Source: Dichomitus squalens LYAD-421 SS1 (Eukaryota > Basidiomycota > Agaricomycetes > Polyporales > Polyporaceae). From it: 64,000 nucleotides of DNA. The notes under the pieces are model-generated. The model ran no database searches. It was given only the letters and a program-made list of their open reading frames with translations, and was not told the DNA's origin. Positions within the stretch are counted from its first letter, which is position 1. Each line of letters begins with the position of its first letter. The stretch lies in assembly GCF_000275845.1 (NCBI RefSeq), contig NW_006766891.1:809903-873902 (forward strand). Reading direction: 5' to 3'. Position numbers and translations under genes: made by a program. Shown here one piece after another: positions 12,800 to 24,946 of this stretch.

Positions 12800-14001
12800 A
12801 TGACTGAGCAAAGCAACTTCGATTATCTCTTCAAGGTGCGTTCGCCACCGCGACTCGGGAGATGGGATTGCGGGAATGGATATTGATTGGTCTGCGCTGC
12901 TGCCGTCCCTGTGCAATAGGTCGTCCTCATCGGAGACTCTGGCGTCGGAAAGTCGTACGTAGCTATATCTTTCTGCCCCAAAAGATTCTTACTCATCGCT
13001 CTACATCCCTTCAGTAACCGTGCGTATTAACCTCGATGAAGAGGACTAAGTTGTGTCATGTGTCTGACGCAAGCTCCCCGGCCGTCCGCCAGTGCTCTCG
13101 CGATTCACTCGCAACGAGTTCAACATCGAGACAAAGTCGACTATTGGCGTAGAGTTCGCCACACGGTCAATCAATGTCGAGGGCAAGACGCTGAAGGCTC
13201 AGATCTGGGATACTGGTATGCCCCTCATCCTGACCTTGAATCCCCTGGGGAATTTGTGTCCTCACATTACACACTCTACAAACTCGCAGCTGGTCAGGAA
13301 CGTTATCGCGCCATCACTGCCGCGTGAGTATCCCCAGCCGATTTCCCTCTCGCGTAATTTCCGCCAGCTTAGCGAATCCCCGTCTCTTGATCACTTCTGC
13401 AGATACTACCGCGGTGCGGTTGGTGCGCTCCTCGTGTACGATATCTCGAAGCATGCGACGTACGTCAACGTCACGCGGTGGCTGAAGGAACTCCGCGACC
13501 ACGCGGACTCGAACATTGTTATTATGCTCGTCGGGAACAAGAGCGATTTGAAGCACCTCCGTGCGGTCCCTACAGAGGAGGCGAAGGCATTCGCGGGTGC
13601 GTTCGCTGCTCCTAATATTGCTATGTCTTCCACCTCCCAAACCCTTCTCTACTTGAGCTTTCATCCTCCCGTTGGCTTGTTGGGTTCGCTTGTTGGATCA
13701 GACGCTGACCAGAGTTTCACGTTCGTGCAGCTGAGAACGGTCTGTCTTTCATTGAGACGTCTGCGCTGGACGCATCGAACGTCGAATCTGCCTTCCAAAC
13801 CATTCTCACTGGTGCGTTTCCTCTTCTCTTATTGATTGTTGCGCGATGATGTAACGGCGCCTGCACGCAGACATCTATCGGATCGTGTCGAGCAAGTCGC
13901 TCGAGCAGTCAGAGGACCCGATCAAGCCCACCTCCGGCGACACCATCCAGGTCAGCCACAGCGTCGACCAGAACCAGAGCCAGGGCGGCAAATGCTGCTG
14001 A
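12800..14001 (+). CDS. Rab11/Ypt31-type GTPase
   Basis: Rab GTPase for trans-Golgi and recycling-endosome traffic. Exons 12800-12835, 12920-12954, 13015-13019, 13093-13215, 13290-13323, 13403-13596, 13731-13811 and 13871-14001 give 212 aa. Motifs: [19 protein letters not shown] (P-loop plus Rab11 signature), [11 protein letters not shown] (switch I), [14 protein letters not shown] (switch II), NKSDL, ETSAL and a terminal GGKCC for double geranylgeranylation. Exon 3 is only 5 nt (TAACC); without it the invariant Ser-Asn-Leu joint cannot be made. All phases agree. Convergent with the next gene. Confidence 0.95.
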
Positions 14002-14511
14002 GCGTCTCGCCTTGCCTGTTCTGCTGCCAAGGATCTGCTGCCGGTGTGGGATGGGGTGGTAGGGGAGAAGGGACAGGCGGACGCATGCATTCGCCGTGCT
14101 TCTCTCTGGGTCTCCCTTCCCTGTGCATACGTCTACATATGTGCCTGTGTTGTAATTATCTTCGCTTGTCTTCTCTCTTCCACTTGTTCTAGCTTGGCTG
14201 CCCGGCGTGCGTTGATGTAGTTGGTGTATGCTCCTTGTTGTGGATTGGTCGCGGTGCTGTACATATGGATTTGGATGACTAGAGGAGCGCGGAGGACAGT
14301 CAACTGAAAACCTGCGTTGTGGATCCGTCCCATATCTGGCTGGGGCTCGCCTCGAAACAGGCATCGTGTGACTGCATGATGGCACCACCGGCAGAAGCGT
14401 TTTGTGACGCTGAGGGATCCAATGTCCGACTAAGTAACTAGTAGAGATACACAACTTGAGCCTTTACAGTAATGTACACCACTGTTTTTTCCTCCCCAGG
14501 CCATCCAAGAG
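14002..14511. other. Convergent 3' intergenic region
   Basis: Between the Rab11 stop and the stop of the next minus-strand gene; pyrimidine-rich after 14140. No gene supported. Confidence 0.5.
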
Positions 14512-16263
14512 TTAACGCCGACTATATACATCTGGCCAGGCGGGAAGCGGATGTAATCGCAACTTCTGCGGGTCAACGTGGCTGAAGTAGTTCTGGTGTG
14601 GGATTTGCGGCGGGGGCGCAACGGTGCACGTCACGGGTAGCGTGCCAGCCCATGGTGGAGTCTTCGCTCTGTCCTCGTCAGGATCAGGGTCTGCGACGGG
14701 CTTGGACGCCGCCGGATTCGACAGACCGGGTGTCCAATCCGAGGCCGAGGTTGAGGCTGCTGAATGGCCATTCGCAGGAACAGGGCTCGCAGATCGCGGT
14801 GCGGTCGAAGAGACGTCAACCGGCTCGGCGTCCCACTCGTCGTCCGAGTTCGTCTGGGGCTTCACGGTGTCGAGCTCGACGTCGAGGTCGAAGCATTCGC
14901 CCGGGCCTGCGCGGACGCCCATGAGGCGCAGCGCGTAGAGCGAGATCTTGCCCTCCCCAGGCCCGAGCGCGAGGTGCGCAAAGGCGGGGTCCGGCTCCAT
15001 CTTGGACACTTCCTGCATGGTGCGCATGGCGTGAGGTCAGTGAACATTGACATGACGCTTTCTAGGCGCAACGCGCACCGCATAGTACTGGGCGAAGAAG
15101 CTCCCGAGCGAGATGATGAGCTCCGTTTTGGTTGCAGCTCTCCGCCCGACCTTCTTCTTGCCTGTGCGCGTCGTGATGAAGATGTGACGGTCGGGCTGGT
15201 AGTCTGGGTAGGCGGGCCACTGCGGAGGCAACTACGTCAACACCTATTGCAAGTCTTGTATGATCGTGCGCATCGAGGAGATGAAAAGACATCCGGCAGA
15301 ACTATCCCAATATGACACTCCCTAAGAGCGACATACTCACTCAAGGCAACTTCGTGAACACACTGACCTTCATCCGCACCTTGATCGTGTCGCACTTCGA
15401 GCCCTTGAACGGCAGCTTGTTCGCGTCTCTTAGACAATGTTGCAGCTCCCTCCTTCCCGCAATCACCGCTCCCATCGGGATCCCCTTGTCCCTATAGAAC
15501 GTTTCGAAGCACACGTCCTGGTTAGGCCTCTCGCTCTCTCCCTCGGGCCCCGGCACCATCCGCGGGTTTGTGAGGAGCAGCGACTCCTCCCACTCCTGCC
15601 GCGCCGCGGTCTGTCGGGCGGCGACGGCGGCAATGTACCTTTGGTATGTGGTGTCCCGGACTTCGACAATACGATTGCCCGACTTCTTGTCGTGCATCCA
15701 CTGGTCTTCGACATGTTTCCAATCCCAGGTCTCTTGCTTATCCAGCCGCCGGCTAAACGTCCAGTTCCGCGGGTATGGATACGGGTTGTACCATGACGGG
15801 GGTTCTGTGCGGACGGGCCTGGGCCTAGGGGCGGGCACAGTCAATGCGGACGCGAGAGAGGAGCTGGCCGAGTATGGGGGGGCTGCAGGCGTTGATTGTA
15901 TGCGAGGCGGGCTGAAGATCGCGCTGCCTCTTTGCTCCTGGTAATCGGGCGACGTCCAAGGGCTGTCAGACGTATCACTTTGCTCGTCTGAGCTCCATTC
16001 GTCTTCCTGCTCTGCAGGCTCACCATCCATGGGGAAGAAGGCTGTAGGATTGGCGTGTAGAGATGAGAACAAAGAGAGCAGAGCCTTCCTCGCGTCTTGA
16101 TATCCTGCCCGGGCCGCCAGCCGCCGAGAAACGTGGTCCGCGTCCGGCGACAACTCTGTGCAGGTTGTGCCGTGGGATAGGCAAACACAAGGAGTCTTAC
16201 ACTCCTAATAGACACGAGCAGTGAGAACAAACGGCTCGTACATACATTTAGGTAATGAGCCAT
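14512..16263 (-). CDS. Unrecognised conserved-looking protein, 502 aa
   Basis: Exons 16263-16246 (18 nt), 16204-15368, 15231-15079 and 15012-14512 join in frame. The N-terminus has a Cys-rich start (CKTPCVCLSHGTTC), then a helical segment, an acidic Ser/Asp linker (about residues 70-90), and a Pro-rich stretch. A compact region (about 130-330) follows with WTFSRRLDKQETWDWKHVED and PNQDVCFETFYRDKGIPMGAV. The third exon (FITTRTGKKKVGRRAATKTE) is strongly basic, followed by ISLGSFFAQYYA. The C-terminal third is acidic then Pro/Ser-rich. No signal peptide or membrane segment. I do not recognise the family. Four exons with consistent phases make it a real gene. Confidence 0.75.
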
Positions 16264-16350
16264 GAGCGAACATACATTACATCCATGAGCACAATCAATA
16301 GCAAACTATTGCAGAGCAGGCCTTCCATTCAGCCTGCCAAACGAAGACAA

Positions 16351-19133
16351 TCACCGCCTCCCGGTATACTTGTCCCTCGAAACCGACCTACGCCTCCTAT
16401 CTCTGTCGTGACCCCTCTCGCGCGAATCGTCTCGTCTCCTGTCGTAGCCCTTCCCACCGCGACGAGGGGGCGAGTACGACCTGGACCTATCACGGCGGTC
16501 CCTGTCATCACGCGCACGCGGAGGAGGGGACACAGAATCCGGAGGCGAACGAGCCCGGCGTCGGTCCGGGGTGTAATCCCGACGACGAGGGGAGTCGCGG
16601 TCGCGGCGGTCAGGAGAGTAGTCGCGGCGGCGAGGTGGAGAGTCCCGACGAGAGCCATAGCGGTCGCGTTCACGGTCATCCCGGCGAGGCGGCGGCGAAG
16701 GAGAGTCCTTGCGGTCGCGTCGAGGGGGCGAGCGGGATTCGTCTCGTCGCCTATCCTTGCGGTAAGGAGACGGGGAGCGGCGCTTGCGGTCTGAGCGGCG
16801 GGGGTCGTCAGAGTCGTCAGAGGCCGAGGCGGAGTCGGTGTCGCTATCAGAGTCACTGTCAGAGTCGGAGTCCGTGTCCGAGCTGTCAGAGTCGGAGGAC
16901 GAAGACTCGGCCTCGAGCATAGCACGGCGCTGCTCCATAATGAGGCGGGGAGCATTCTGCAAAGTATCCGATTAACCCTTGAAGTTCAAGGCCTGCAAGC
17001 GACCGAGTAGGCATACCTTTAAGTGTTCGCGCATTTCCTCAGTGACCACGCCGAGACCGATCGAGGTGAAGTAGTTAATCGAGAAACGGGTATCCTTGGG
17101 GTTGTCCATGGGGAACATTCCGCGGCAAGCCATCTTGACCTCTGGGTCCTTAAATCGCTCCGCGACTGTCTTCAGACCCATGCTCTCCGACACTTCATTG
17201 AACAATATCTTGATGAAGATACGGGAACTGGAGGTCGTATCGTCTTCGGTGAGCTTAATGCAATCGAGCACATTCCAAGAGACGGCGTCGGATGCGAGGA
17301 GGTGTCCGAAGAATCGAGCGATATTCCGGAGGCGGTTCGTCTCGTAACGGTGAATGGTCTCGTAGTACTCGCGGAACGCCTGCTCAAAGCAGTCAAACCA
17401 GACGCGATTCAGCCTGCAAAAGCGTTCGCCAATGAGACCGTAGAACGTGGAATATGACCGCTCCTGCGAGCAACACTCGATTATCATCTTGGCCAGCTCG
17501 ATCTACAAAACAACCGTGAGTCAACGATCAGGTGGTGACTTCAATTGTTCCTTACCTCCTGACCCTCCTTGATCTGAACCTTCAGGAGTTTATGCACGGC
17601 TTCCTCGTAGTTCAACGCGTTCATGATGGTCAGGTAGATGACCCGGCGAAGATTGATGAGGTTCGTTTGTGTCCGATCCTCAATGCCTTGCTTTTCTGCC
17701 ACCGCTGTAGAATATTCAGCACCGACAGGTCGTAGTGTCATGCGGAAACACATACCCTCTTCGTCCTCTTCCTCGTCTGATTCCAACTCCTCGGATCCAG
17801 ACTCTTCCTCATCCGAAGAACCTTCACCTAGGATCTCCGCCTTGATTTGCTTGTATTTCTCCTCATTCTCGAGATAGTTCGGATCAAACTTGAAAATGTC
17901 TAGAAGGTAAAGTCAGGCATTGCACATGAACAGCCTCCGATCAAATTACTCACTGAGTCCCTCCTGCACCTGCAACTCATCTTCGAGCTGTATCTGGTGC
18001 GTGATCTGCTCATCCTCCTCGACCAAGTCCAAGCCCTCCGGGATGATGGGGTTGTCCTTATACTTGTCCTTCCGCACCTGCATGAGCACTTCGATCATGT
18101 ACTGCACGCGGTGGCTGATGGCACCTTCGTTCAGCACGGCACGGAAGCGCTCGTACACGGTGGCGTTGGCCTTCGGGGAATTCTCCGCGAGGAACGCACC
18201 GACCTCGCGCATGAACCCGACCGCAATCTCAATGGAGTCGTCTGTGGGGCGTTCGAGGAGTAGGAAGAGGATTTGGAGCGGGATGATTTCGTGAGCAACA
18301 CCTTGGTTGACGAGGTGCGCAATGAAGGTGGTCGTAGAGTGACAGACAATCTGCGCCGTCGGGTCAGATCACACGCATATACACCACCAATTAATGCACG
18401 TACCTTGTCATTCCGCTTGAAAGCACGACGGAACTGACTAATCAGTCTTGTCAAGACCAACTCACCGACCTGAGGTAGCTTCGTGTTGATGATGGCCACG
18501 AGAGCAGCGAACACAGGCGTGAACGGCAAACTCGCAGCCTGCGCCTTCATGATACTCCTCGCGAACAAGCCCCGACCACGAATGAGATTCTCCTGGAAGA
18601 GCTCCGGCACGACGTGTTTGATGTTTCCAACGTTGACTCGGTTGACGATACCCGTGATCGACTTCCTCAACGCGTCCCAAGTGATCCTCTGGTACTCCGC
18701 ACTCGCCTTGTCCTTCGCCGCCTCCTCCTGCATCGCCCGCAGCCTTGCTGGGGGCATGTATACCCCGCCCGAGCGCGTGCTCGTCAGCTTCGCAAACTCG
18801 GCCGCCGCGTCGAACTCGGGCTGCTTTTTGCCGCTCTTCTCTTTCTCCAACTTCTCCAGTTCCTTCTCTGCCAAACGGGCGGCCAGCTGCCGTTCGCGCT
18901 CAGCACGGCGTGCCGGGTCAACGTCCGACACTTTTACATCCAGAAGACGAGAGGGAGGAGGTGAGATAGACCTGCGCCGAGTGGACGGTGGCTGCTCAGC
19001 ATGCTCGGGAGAGCGCGATCTAGATACTGCTTAGTATAGTCCCAGAAGTCAATATGAAAGGATAGGCATACCTCTTCCTCTTCTGTAACCCGTCAGGGGG
19101 AGAAGTGGGAACCATAGTCGCAGCAGTGGCCAT
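16351..19133 (-). CDS. CWC22: Pre-mRNA splicing factor CWC22
   Basis: Spliceosome component that, in other eukaryotes, also loads eIF4A3 for the exon junction complex. Exons 19133-19072, 19019-18404, 18350-17954, 17899-17756, 17686-17556, 17502-17017 and 16956-16351 give 813 aa. Order: short basic/SR start, MIF4G domain (SGGVYMPPARLRAMQ, then WDALRKSITGIVNRVN, FIAHLVNQGVAHEIIPLQIL), a linker with an acidic run, MA3 domain (NLINLRRVIYLTIMNALNYE to SINYFTSIGLGVVTEEM), then a long Ser/Asp and Arg/Asp/Ser-rich tail. The 69-nt stretch 17755-17687 is an intron without in-frame stops; removing it restores EEGIEDRTQTNL. Divergent, 182 bp from the next gene. Confidence 0.93.
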
Positions 19134-19315
19134 CCTCGTCGTCGTGGAAGTCAGAGAGAGCACGGAGCCGCTGACCAGCAAGCACTGCGCGCAAACATGG
19201 CGCCTCGCTTACGTAAGAGAGCTGGGATGCCTGTCCCACTTTGGTAATCCTGAGTAGATTGGCAAGTCGCCGACTCCGGGTTGCGTGATTCCGCACCGGG
19301 TTGACCACTACCGCC
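19134..19315. promoter_or_regulatory. Short shared divergent promoter
   Basis: Only 182 bp separate the start codons of CWC22 (minus) and the LACTB2-like gene (plus), so both must be driven from here. No TATA box recognised. Confidence 0.5.
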
Positions 19316-20506
19316 ATGGAGGCACTGGAGGCCCTCCCTTCCATAGCTCGGGTATGTGACATTATATCGGAGACATACGCTCACATACGGAGATGCGTTG
19401 TAGCTGAGCAAGACCGTAACTCGTGTTCTTGGGCAGGTGCGTCCGTCGGTCGTGTCTCGACCAAGCTTATTCTACATAGTAATTGCGGTGCAATTGGACC
19501 GTAGAACCCAGGAAAATTCACTTTGCAAGGTATGCAACGATTTTTGTACGTGAAGCTAGAACTGACGGCCTGTCAACAAGGAACGAATACCTATCTTCTA
19601 GGAGAACGTAACCCCTACATCCTTGTAGACACCGGCGAAGGTCGAGAAGACTATATCCCTTACCTCCAGGAGGCGTTGGCAGACCCCTCCCGCGAGCACA
19701 ATGCGACAGAGCCGTACATCTCCTATATTATCCTTACCCACCGCCATCACGACCACACGGAAGGTCTGCCCTCCGTTCTGACTCTTCTACGTAAACTCTG
19801 GAATGCGCAGCAGCCTCCGCCGACGACGCCGTACCGCCCTCCCCGCATCCACAAGCTACCGCTTCCGACCCCTGATTCCCGTTTCGACAGCCTCATAGAG
19901 CGTCTCGAACCAGGCTCGTTCACGCCCACAGCGTCTGGCGCCCCCGTCCACGATCTCTCCGACTCCGACACCCTCCCCGTCACGCTCACGTCCACAACTC
20001 CCGAGTCCGATTCCTCCTTACACATCATTCACACCCCGGGCCACACCCCGGACTCCCTCTGCATCTACTACCCGCCCGACCGCGCGCTCTTCACGGCCGA
20101 TACGGTCCTAGGGCACGGCACGTCCGTTTTCGAGGACCTCGGCCAGTACATGTCCAGTCTACGCAAGATGATTGATTACGCGAACGACCCCGCACACGCG
20201 TACAGTACCGTCTACCCTGGGCATGGCCCCGTAGTTCCCGAAGGCCTTGCGAAGGTGCAAACGTACTTGAAACACCGTGTTGAGCGCGAAGAGCAGGTTT
20301 TGCGGGTGCTCCGGCAGGACCCTCCGGCGGAGGGGGAGTTCGACCAGGGGTGGACGACGCAGGCGATCGTTGCGGTCATTTATGCCAAGTATCCGAAGGA
20401 ATTATGGGGACCAGCAGCGCACAGCGTCGAACTGCACCTCAAGAAGCTCGTGGGCGACGGGGTTGTTGAGCAAGACGGGTCGGTGTGGGAGCTCACGAAC
20501 CAATAG
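19316..20506 (+). CDS. LACTB2-like metallo-beta-lactamase
   Basis: Metal-dependent hydrolase related to human LACTB2, an endoribonuclease of mitochondria. Exons 19316-19351, 19404-19436, 19505-19529 (25 nt) and 19581-20506 give 339 aa. The spliced start reads MEALEALPSIARLSKTVTRV, then LGQNPGKFTLQGTNTYLLG, the usual opening of this family. Metal motif THRHHDHTEG fits HxHxDH, with the later metal ligands in HTPGHTPDSLC, FTADTVLGHGTSVFED and PGHGP. The C-terminal winged-helix-like part has AIVAVIYAKYPKELWGPA. An open frame also starts at 19523, but it lacks the conserved N-terminus, so the spliced start is preferred. In fungi the family also includes polyketide thioesterase-like enzymes; no such cluster is nearby. 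Confidence 0.9.
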
Positions 20507-20635
20507 TCAGTCCCACCGTTCGCCCGTTTGTTTGCGTGACGTGTACGTTCGATGCTCAAGATAAGATGATGTATACATAGTAACCCGGATGAGGCTGGAT
20601 GGGACGGAGACAGTGCACGGAAACCTATGTATGTA

Positions 20636-23270
20636 CTATAGCGCGTCGAAGTTGATGTGATGTGATGCTCGTCTCCGCTCGAGCTCGTCTTCCCTCTGGC
20701 GAGATAGGTGAGTGAGGATCAATACAACGTGCAAGACGAATGGGACGACGAACCTTCTCGTTCAAATGAAGTACAAGAACAATGATGGCAAGGAGAATCA
20801 GCGACGCCACAACGGTCACTGTCACCCAAGGAATCCATTCTCCAGGCCGCAGGTACAGCTCTCGTCTCCACAAATCACCCTCTGCTGGGGGGATGATGAC
20901 GACCTTCGAGTTCGGAATGACGCCCTCCATGTTGATATAGTGCTGCTCGGTATGCTTCGTTGATCCTACGAACAGATTCTCAATGTAGTTGTTCGTGCGG
21001 CCGAGCCCGAAGTATACGTATGGCGTCAGCAGGGACTGGTACGCAGCCTGCGGCATTTGTCCGACTGGGTTGCAACGAGGTAAGCTATAACGTTGCCAAC
21101 AAAGCAGAGAGGTTTACCTTGGGCGGCGGAACGCTGACCCGACGTGTCCAGGACTGTGTACTTGTACGTGGCTCCGGAGTAGCTCACGCCGTAGGGCTGT
21201 GCATATCCCGTGAGCGTACGGCGATACAAATATTTTGTATAGGCTTACATGATACTTGTCGACACCGTTGCTAGCGGGGCACGTCCCGCTGCTGCACGCT
21301 CCGTTCAAGACGATGGCCTTCAGGAAGAACGCGTCGTAGTAGAAGTTGTTCTGCACGAACAGGACGTTCCCCTGCCCTTGTTCTCCCGTACGCTGCACCA
21401 TGACATCCAGCGTGCCCTATACATATGCAACGTCAGGTGCAACATCTGAGTCCAAGATTACGCAGGGCATACGTCTTCGTCCATGTCCAGGAGGGCGACA
21501 CTCCGCGCATCCTGAACGTTGAGCAGCGGGTCTACATCCTTCTTCAAGACCTGCCATCCTCTCCTGCCGACCCCGTTCCCAGAGCAGCCTGCGACACCCT
21601 TAGCACATGGCACAGACATGACCATGTTCGGCGTGCGCGGCCGGTGCGACCCGCTTCCCGTCGCAAGGATCGCTACCAAATCAGGGAAGCCGTCCTGGTT
21701 CACGTCTCCCAGCTTGATCGGCACAGGGATGGGCGGATCCTGGGTCGTGTCCATGACCAACAGCCCCGGCGACGTCGGGGAGTCCTTCGTTGGCGGGAAT
21801 ATATCGGACAGGGGAATGCGAACGAACGCCTGCAAAACCCCTCAGCGAAGTGCGGAATCCATGATTAGGGAGTACCTACATCGTTGTCAGGGTTCTCGCG
21901 AAGATCGAAGCTGAAATTGGGATCGGCAGTGCACAGGTCTGTCGGGGGACGGCAGACACGCTTCCCATTCACTACGCTCGGACCGGAGGATTGCGTGCAC
22001 AAGGGAAGCTGCTTGTTGTACGCGATGTTGATCGAACATGTTGACCCGATGCCAGTAGAAGACGAGACTGAGGAGCACGTCGAAAACAACATGTCGAGAG
22101 TCCCATCCCTATCTGTGAAACACAGCGTAAAAATGAGCGGAGGCTCATGGAATTGGAGGTTCTTGTCCTACCGATGTCGGCAAAAGAGATCGTCTGCGTG
22201 CCAGATGGGAGGCTGCCCTGCTGTGCCTTGACAAACCCGTTATCCTTATCATTGATCCAAATCTGGAAGAATCTCGCGTTCGAGGAGCTATCCTGGCAGA
22301 CCAGGAAAAGATCTGAGAGGCGCTGAGTCGACCTGGTTGCGTCAGCAATACACACTTTACGGACCTGCCAAGCAATCTCCGTTAAGATCAACAGCAGCAT
22401 TGCTGTGCGGGTTCGCGAGAGTGCACTGTGACCCGGGGAACTTGGGAGTAACGCTGCAGCGGGTAAATGGTCAAATTTCGCTACTCCAAACGACCGGATA
22501 GAAACAGTGCCGCGTACACATTGAAGATGCTGGACTGAGGATCCGTTTGGTTCCATACGTTTTGCCAGATCTTGAAAGGTGATGATGATGACGGTGGTGA
22601 GGTGATTCCAAATAGGTCGATCTTGAGGTCTCCGCTGATATCGGCGGGTATAGGTTGTGCGAGCACAGATGAGGGTGCGGACACAGATGGAAGGCCTGCC
22701 TCCATATAAGAGGCACGTGAATAGTTGGGGAAAGCAGGAGGACTTACTGAAGCCTCCCTTCGGTTGACCAGGGTATAGCTGTATCGACAATTCACCAGAC
22801 TTGGAAGACTGGCTGTATACGAGCAAGTCCAGCCTCCCGTCCTGCGTGAAGTCTCCAGGTACGACATTGTACACCTTTTGCGGATGTCGAAAAGACGTCG
22901 CCTTCTGAAATGTGTATTTATCTACGCAAGTCAACGACCGCATGGCGGAGCACACACCACAACTCACCATGATTCCATAGGTAGACATACAATGTCTGGT
23001 GGTCCGCTCCTAGCGTCAAGAGGTCCAAGCTGCACCGTAGTGAGACCTGCTGGGAGAAATTGCCCTGAGAACTACTCACAATTGATCGCCATTGAAGTCT
23101 GCGAACGCAATCACTGTCATGTCTGGTTCCACACCCATGGGACCCGCGGTGAGTAGTCCGTTGCCGCTGAACCGCTTCGGAGGGAAGGGCCATATTGCGG
23201 AGCTTGGCAGCGCAAACAGAATTGAGGCAACCAGAGAGCTTCTAATGGCTGATGTCCATGAAATCCTCAT
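20636..23270 (-). CDS. FG-GAP repeat membrane protein, TIP/ITFG1-like
   Basis: Secretory-pathway type I membrane protein related to T-cell immunomodulatory protein (ITFG1). The start at 23270 gives a signal peptide (SSLVASILFALPSSA) followed by IWPFPPKRF. Repeats with calcium-binding Asp-rich loops follow: FADFNGDQ, GDFTQDGRLDLLVYS and DVNQDGFPDLVAI, as in integrin-type beta-propellers. Near the C-terminus: VYFGLGRTNNYIENL, a segment with IPNSKVVIIPPAEGDLWRRE, then a membrane helix (WVTVTVVASLILLAIIVLVL) and a short cytosolic tail, REDELERRRASHHINFDAL, reached by a final splice to the stop at 20636. It is broken by many introns and not all borders were resolved. Function in fungi is unknown. 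Confidence 0.8.
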
Positions 23271-23497
23271 CCTGAGACTGCAGCTAGCCGAGGAGATAGC
23301 TGAAGTTGCTGAACAAGCTGTAGTGCCTGTAGCAGCAAAATCTCCTGCAGAGGCCGACGAAGGTGGTATCCCAAGGTGCGTTAATGTCAGTAGGTCGTAA
23401 TATACGTGATAGCTTTGAGGTGACGACCACTCCAAGAGAAGGAAGATGCGCGGTAAGAATGGACGGCGGCAAGAATATTTGGACGGCGGTAAGAATA

Positions 23498-24067
23498 GGG
23501 GTGCTCAATTCTTGTCGGTCGCTCAGTTGCTCGCGCGCCTATTGGGCGCCTGTCTACTTGAATTCAAGGTCAGCTCAAGCGCCTGCGGCACAGCGAGCAG
23601 AGACGGACAGGCAGCGGGTGCAACACGACCGCATGATGTCCTCGAGCTGGAACTAGAGAGCGACGCGAAAATCTAACAATTCAGAAGCTAGAGATTTCCT
23701 TGACACGATATGCGGAGTCGTCCCACAAGGATTGAGTCCAGTTGCCATCGAGGAGTCAGAGCGGCACCCCCAGCTGAACCGTATGTACATATGTCGTGCT
23801 GAATCTGTTTCTGATTTGGGCGCATTGTGTACAATAAGTCCAGGTCAACGAATTTATAAGCTCTCCCGACGTCACCATTCACTTGCTGGACTGGTTTCCC
23901 GGGCCTAACAAATATAGCATGGGACAATCCCGTCGAGATCTCTGCACCCGCTGCCGGCCCACTTCTGCTCGCTGTGCTGCAAAGGCTTGAGCTGACATTG
24001 AATTCAGGGAGGCAGGCGCCCGATAGGCGCGCGAGCAACCGAGCGACCGACAAGAATTGAGCACCCC
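23498..24067. mobile_element. Non-autonomous inverted-repeat element, TA-flanked
   Basis: Two 125-126 bp arms, about 23497-23622 and 23943-24068, are inverted copies with about 15 mismatches (near 88% identity by eye), mostly transitions. The outer ends read GGGGTGCTC, and both sides are flanked by TA, as expected for a Tc1/mariner-type insertion. The 320-bp centre has no transposase-like frame. Just left, 23461-23495 holds a short direct repeat (GGACGGCGG...AAGAAT, twice). It sits between the FG-GAP gene and the next gene. Confidence 0.65.
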
Positions 24068-24069
24068 TA

Positions 24070-24946
24070 ATGGACGACGGTAGCGGCGACTGAGCGCCCG
24101 CTACGACGTGCGCCTCCCGTCCTACTCTCATCTCGGATGCGCTTCTGGTTCAGAATCCAGCTTGCATGAGCGATGTCATCTGCTGTCCCCATACCATGCA
24201 CTGCATGCACGAGATGTACGTGTACCTTCCATGATTTAGGCCATCGTTAGCTGGACCACGGTATAAGTACTACTGGTAAGTTACTACTCCCTTCTCAACA
24301 ATCTCTCCGGAATTGCGGCCGCCGGTCGCGATATTCTGTGTCAACCTTGTGCTACGACACACAGTCCTTTATATGTAGCATGTCTCGCGACAAAACTTGG
24401 CTACATTGTCTAGTTCGGTCCATGTACGACAAGGCATCTTCTCTCGGATCTGCGCGTACCACAATACAAGTTCTTGTATGGCGGCCGTGACTTATAACTG
24501 CATCAACTGGAACCTCATGCGGTCAACCTTGTGTGCTGTTCAGAACGGTATGTGGTTCCACACTTGTAGCAGGTGCGTCGTGCGTTAAGACGGCATGCGA
24601 CTCGAGCTCAACGAGGGCTGCGGTAGTCTCTCTGCTTGTTCTCCGTAATTGCCGTACCAGTCGTCCGTTCTTCCGGAATTTCGATCCATACTGTACTTTT
24701 CAAAGTACATGTCGATCCCGGTTGAGTGCTAGCCCCCGATCATTGTCAGCTACGGTGTCAGCCTCCTGTACCTCTGCGCATAAGAAGCCGGCCTCCTCAG
24801 TAGTAAGTACACACTACCCTTTTCTGTTTCTCGTCAACTCACCTATTCTCTTCGATTTTCATTCTGCTGTCTTGCTCTACCATCTCGCTCTATCTCCTCA
24901 ACCCACCTATATACAAACGAATACTCTACTAGTACCTCTTCTAGCC
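24070..24946. other. Intergenic, upstream of next gene
   Basis: No supported gene. A pyrimidine-rich run (24830-24940) sits directly before the start codon at 24947, typical of fungal promoters. Confidence 0.5.

Noticed and set aside
16255..16975. Plus-strand frames rich in Val/Arg and Ser/Glu
   Set aside because: Antisense of the Arg/Asp/Ser repeat tail of CWC22.
19523..19580. Met at 19523 as the start of the LACTB2-like protein
   Set aside because: Gives a non-conserved N-terminus; splicing from 19316 restores NPGKFTLQGTNTYL.
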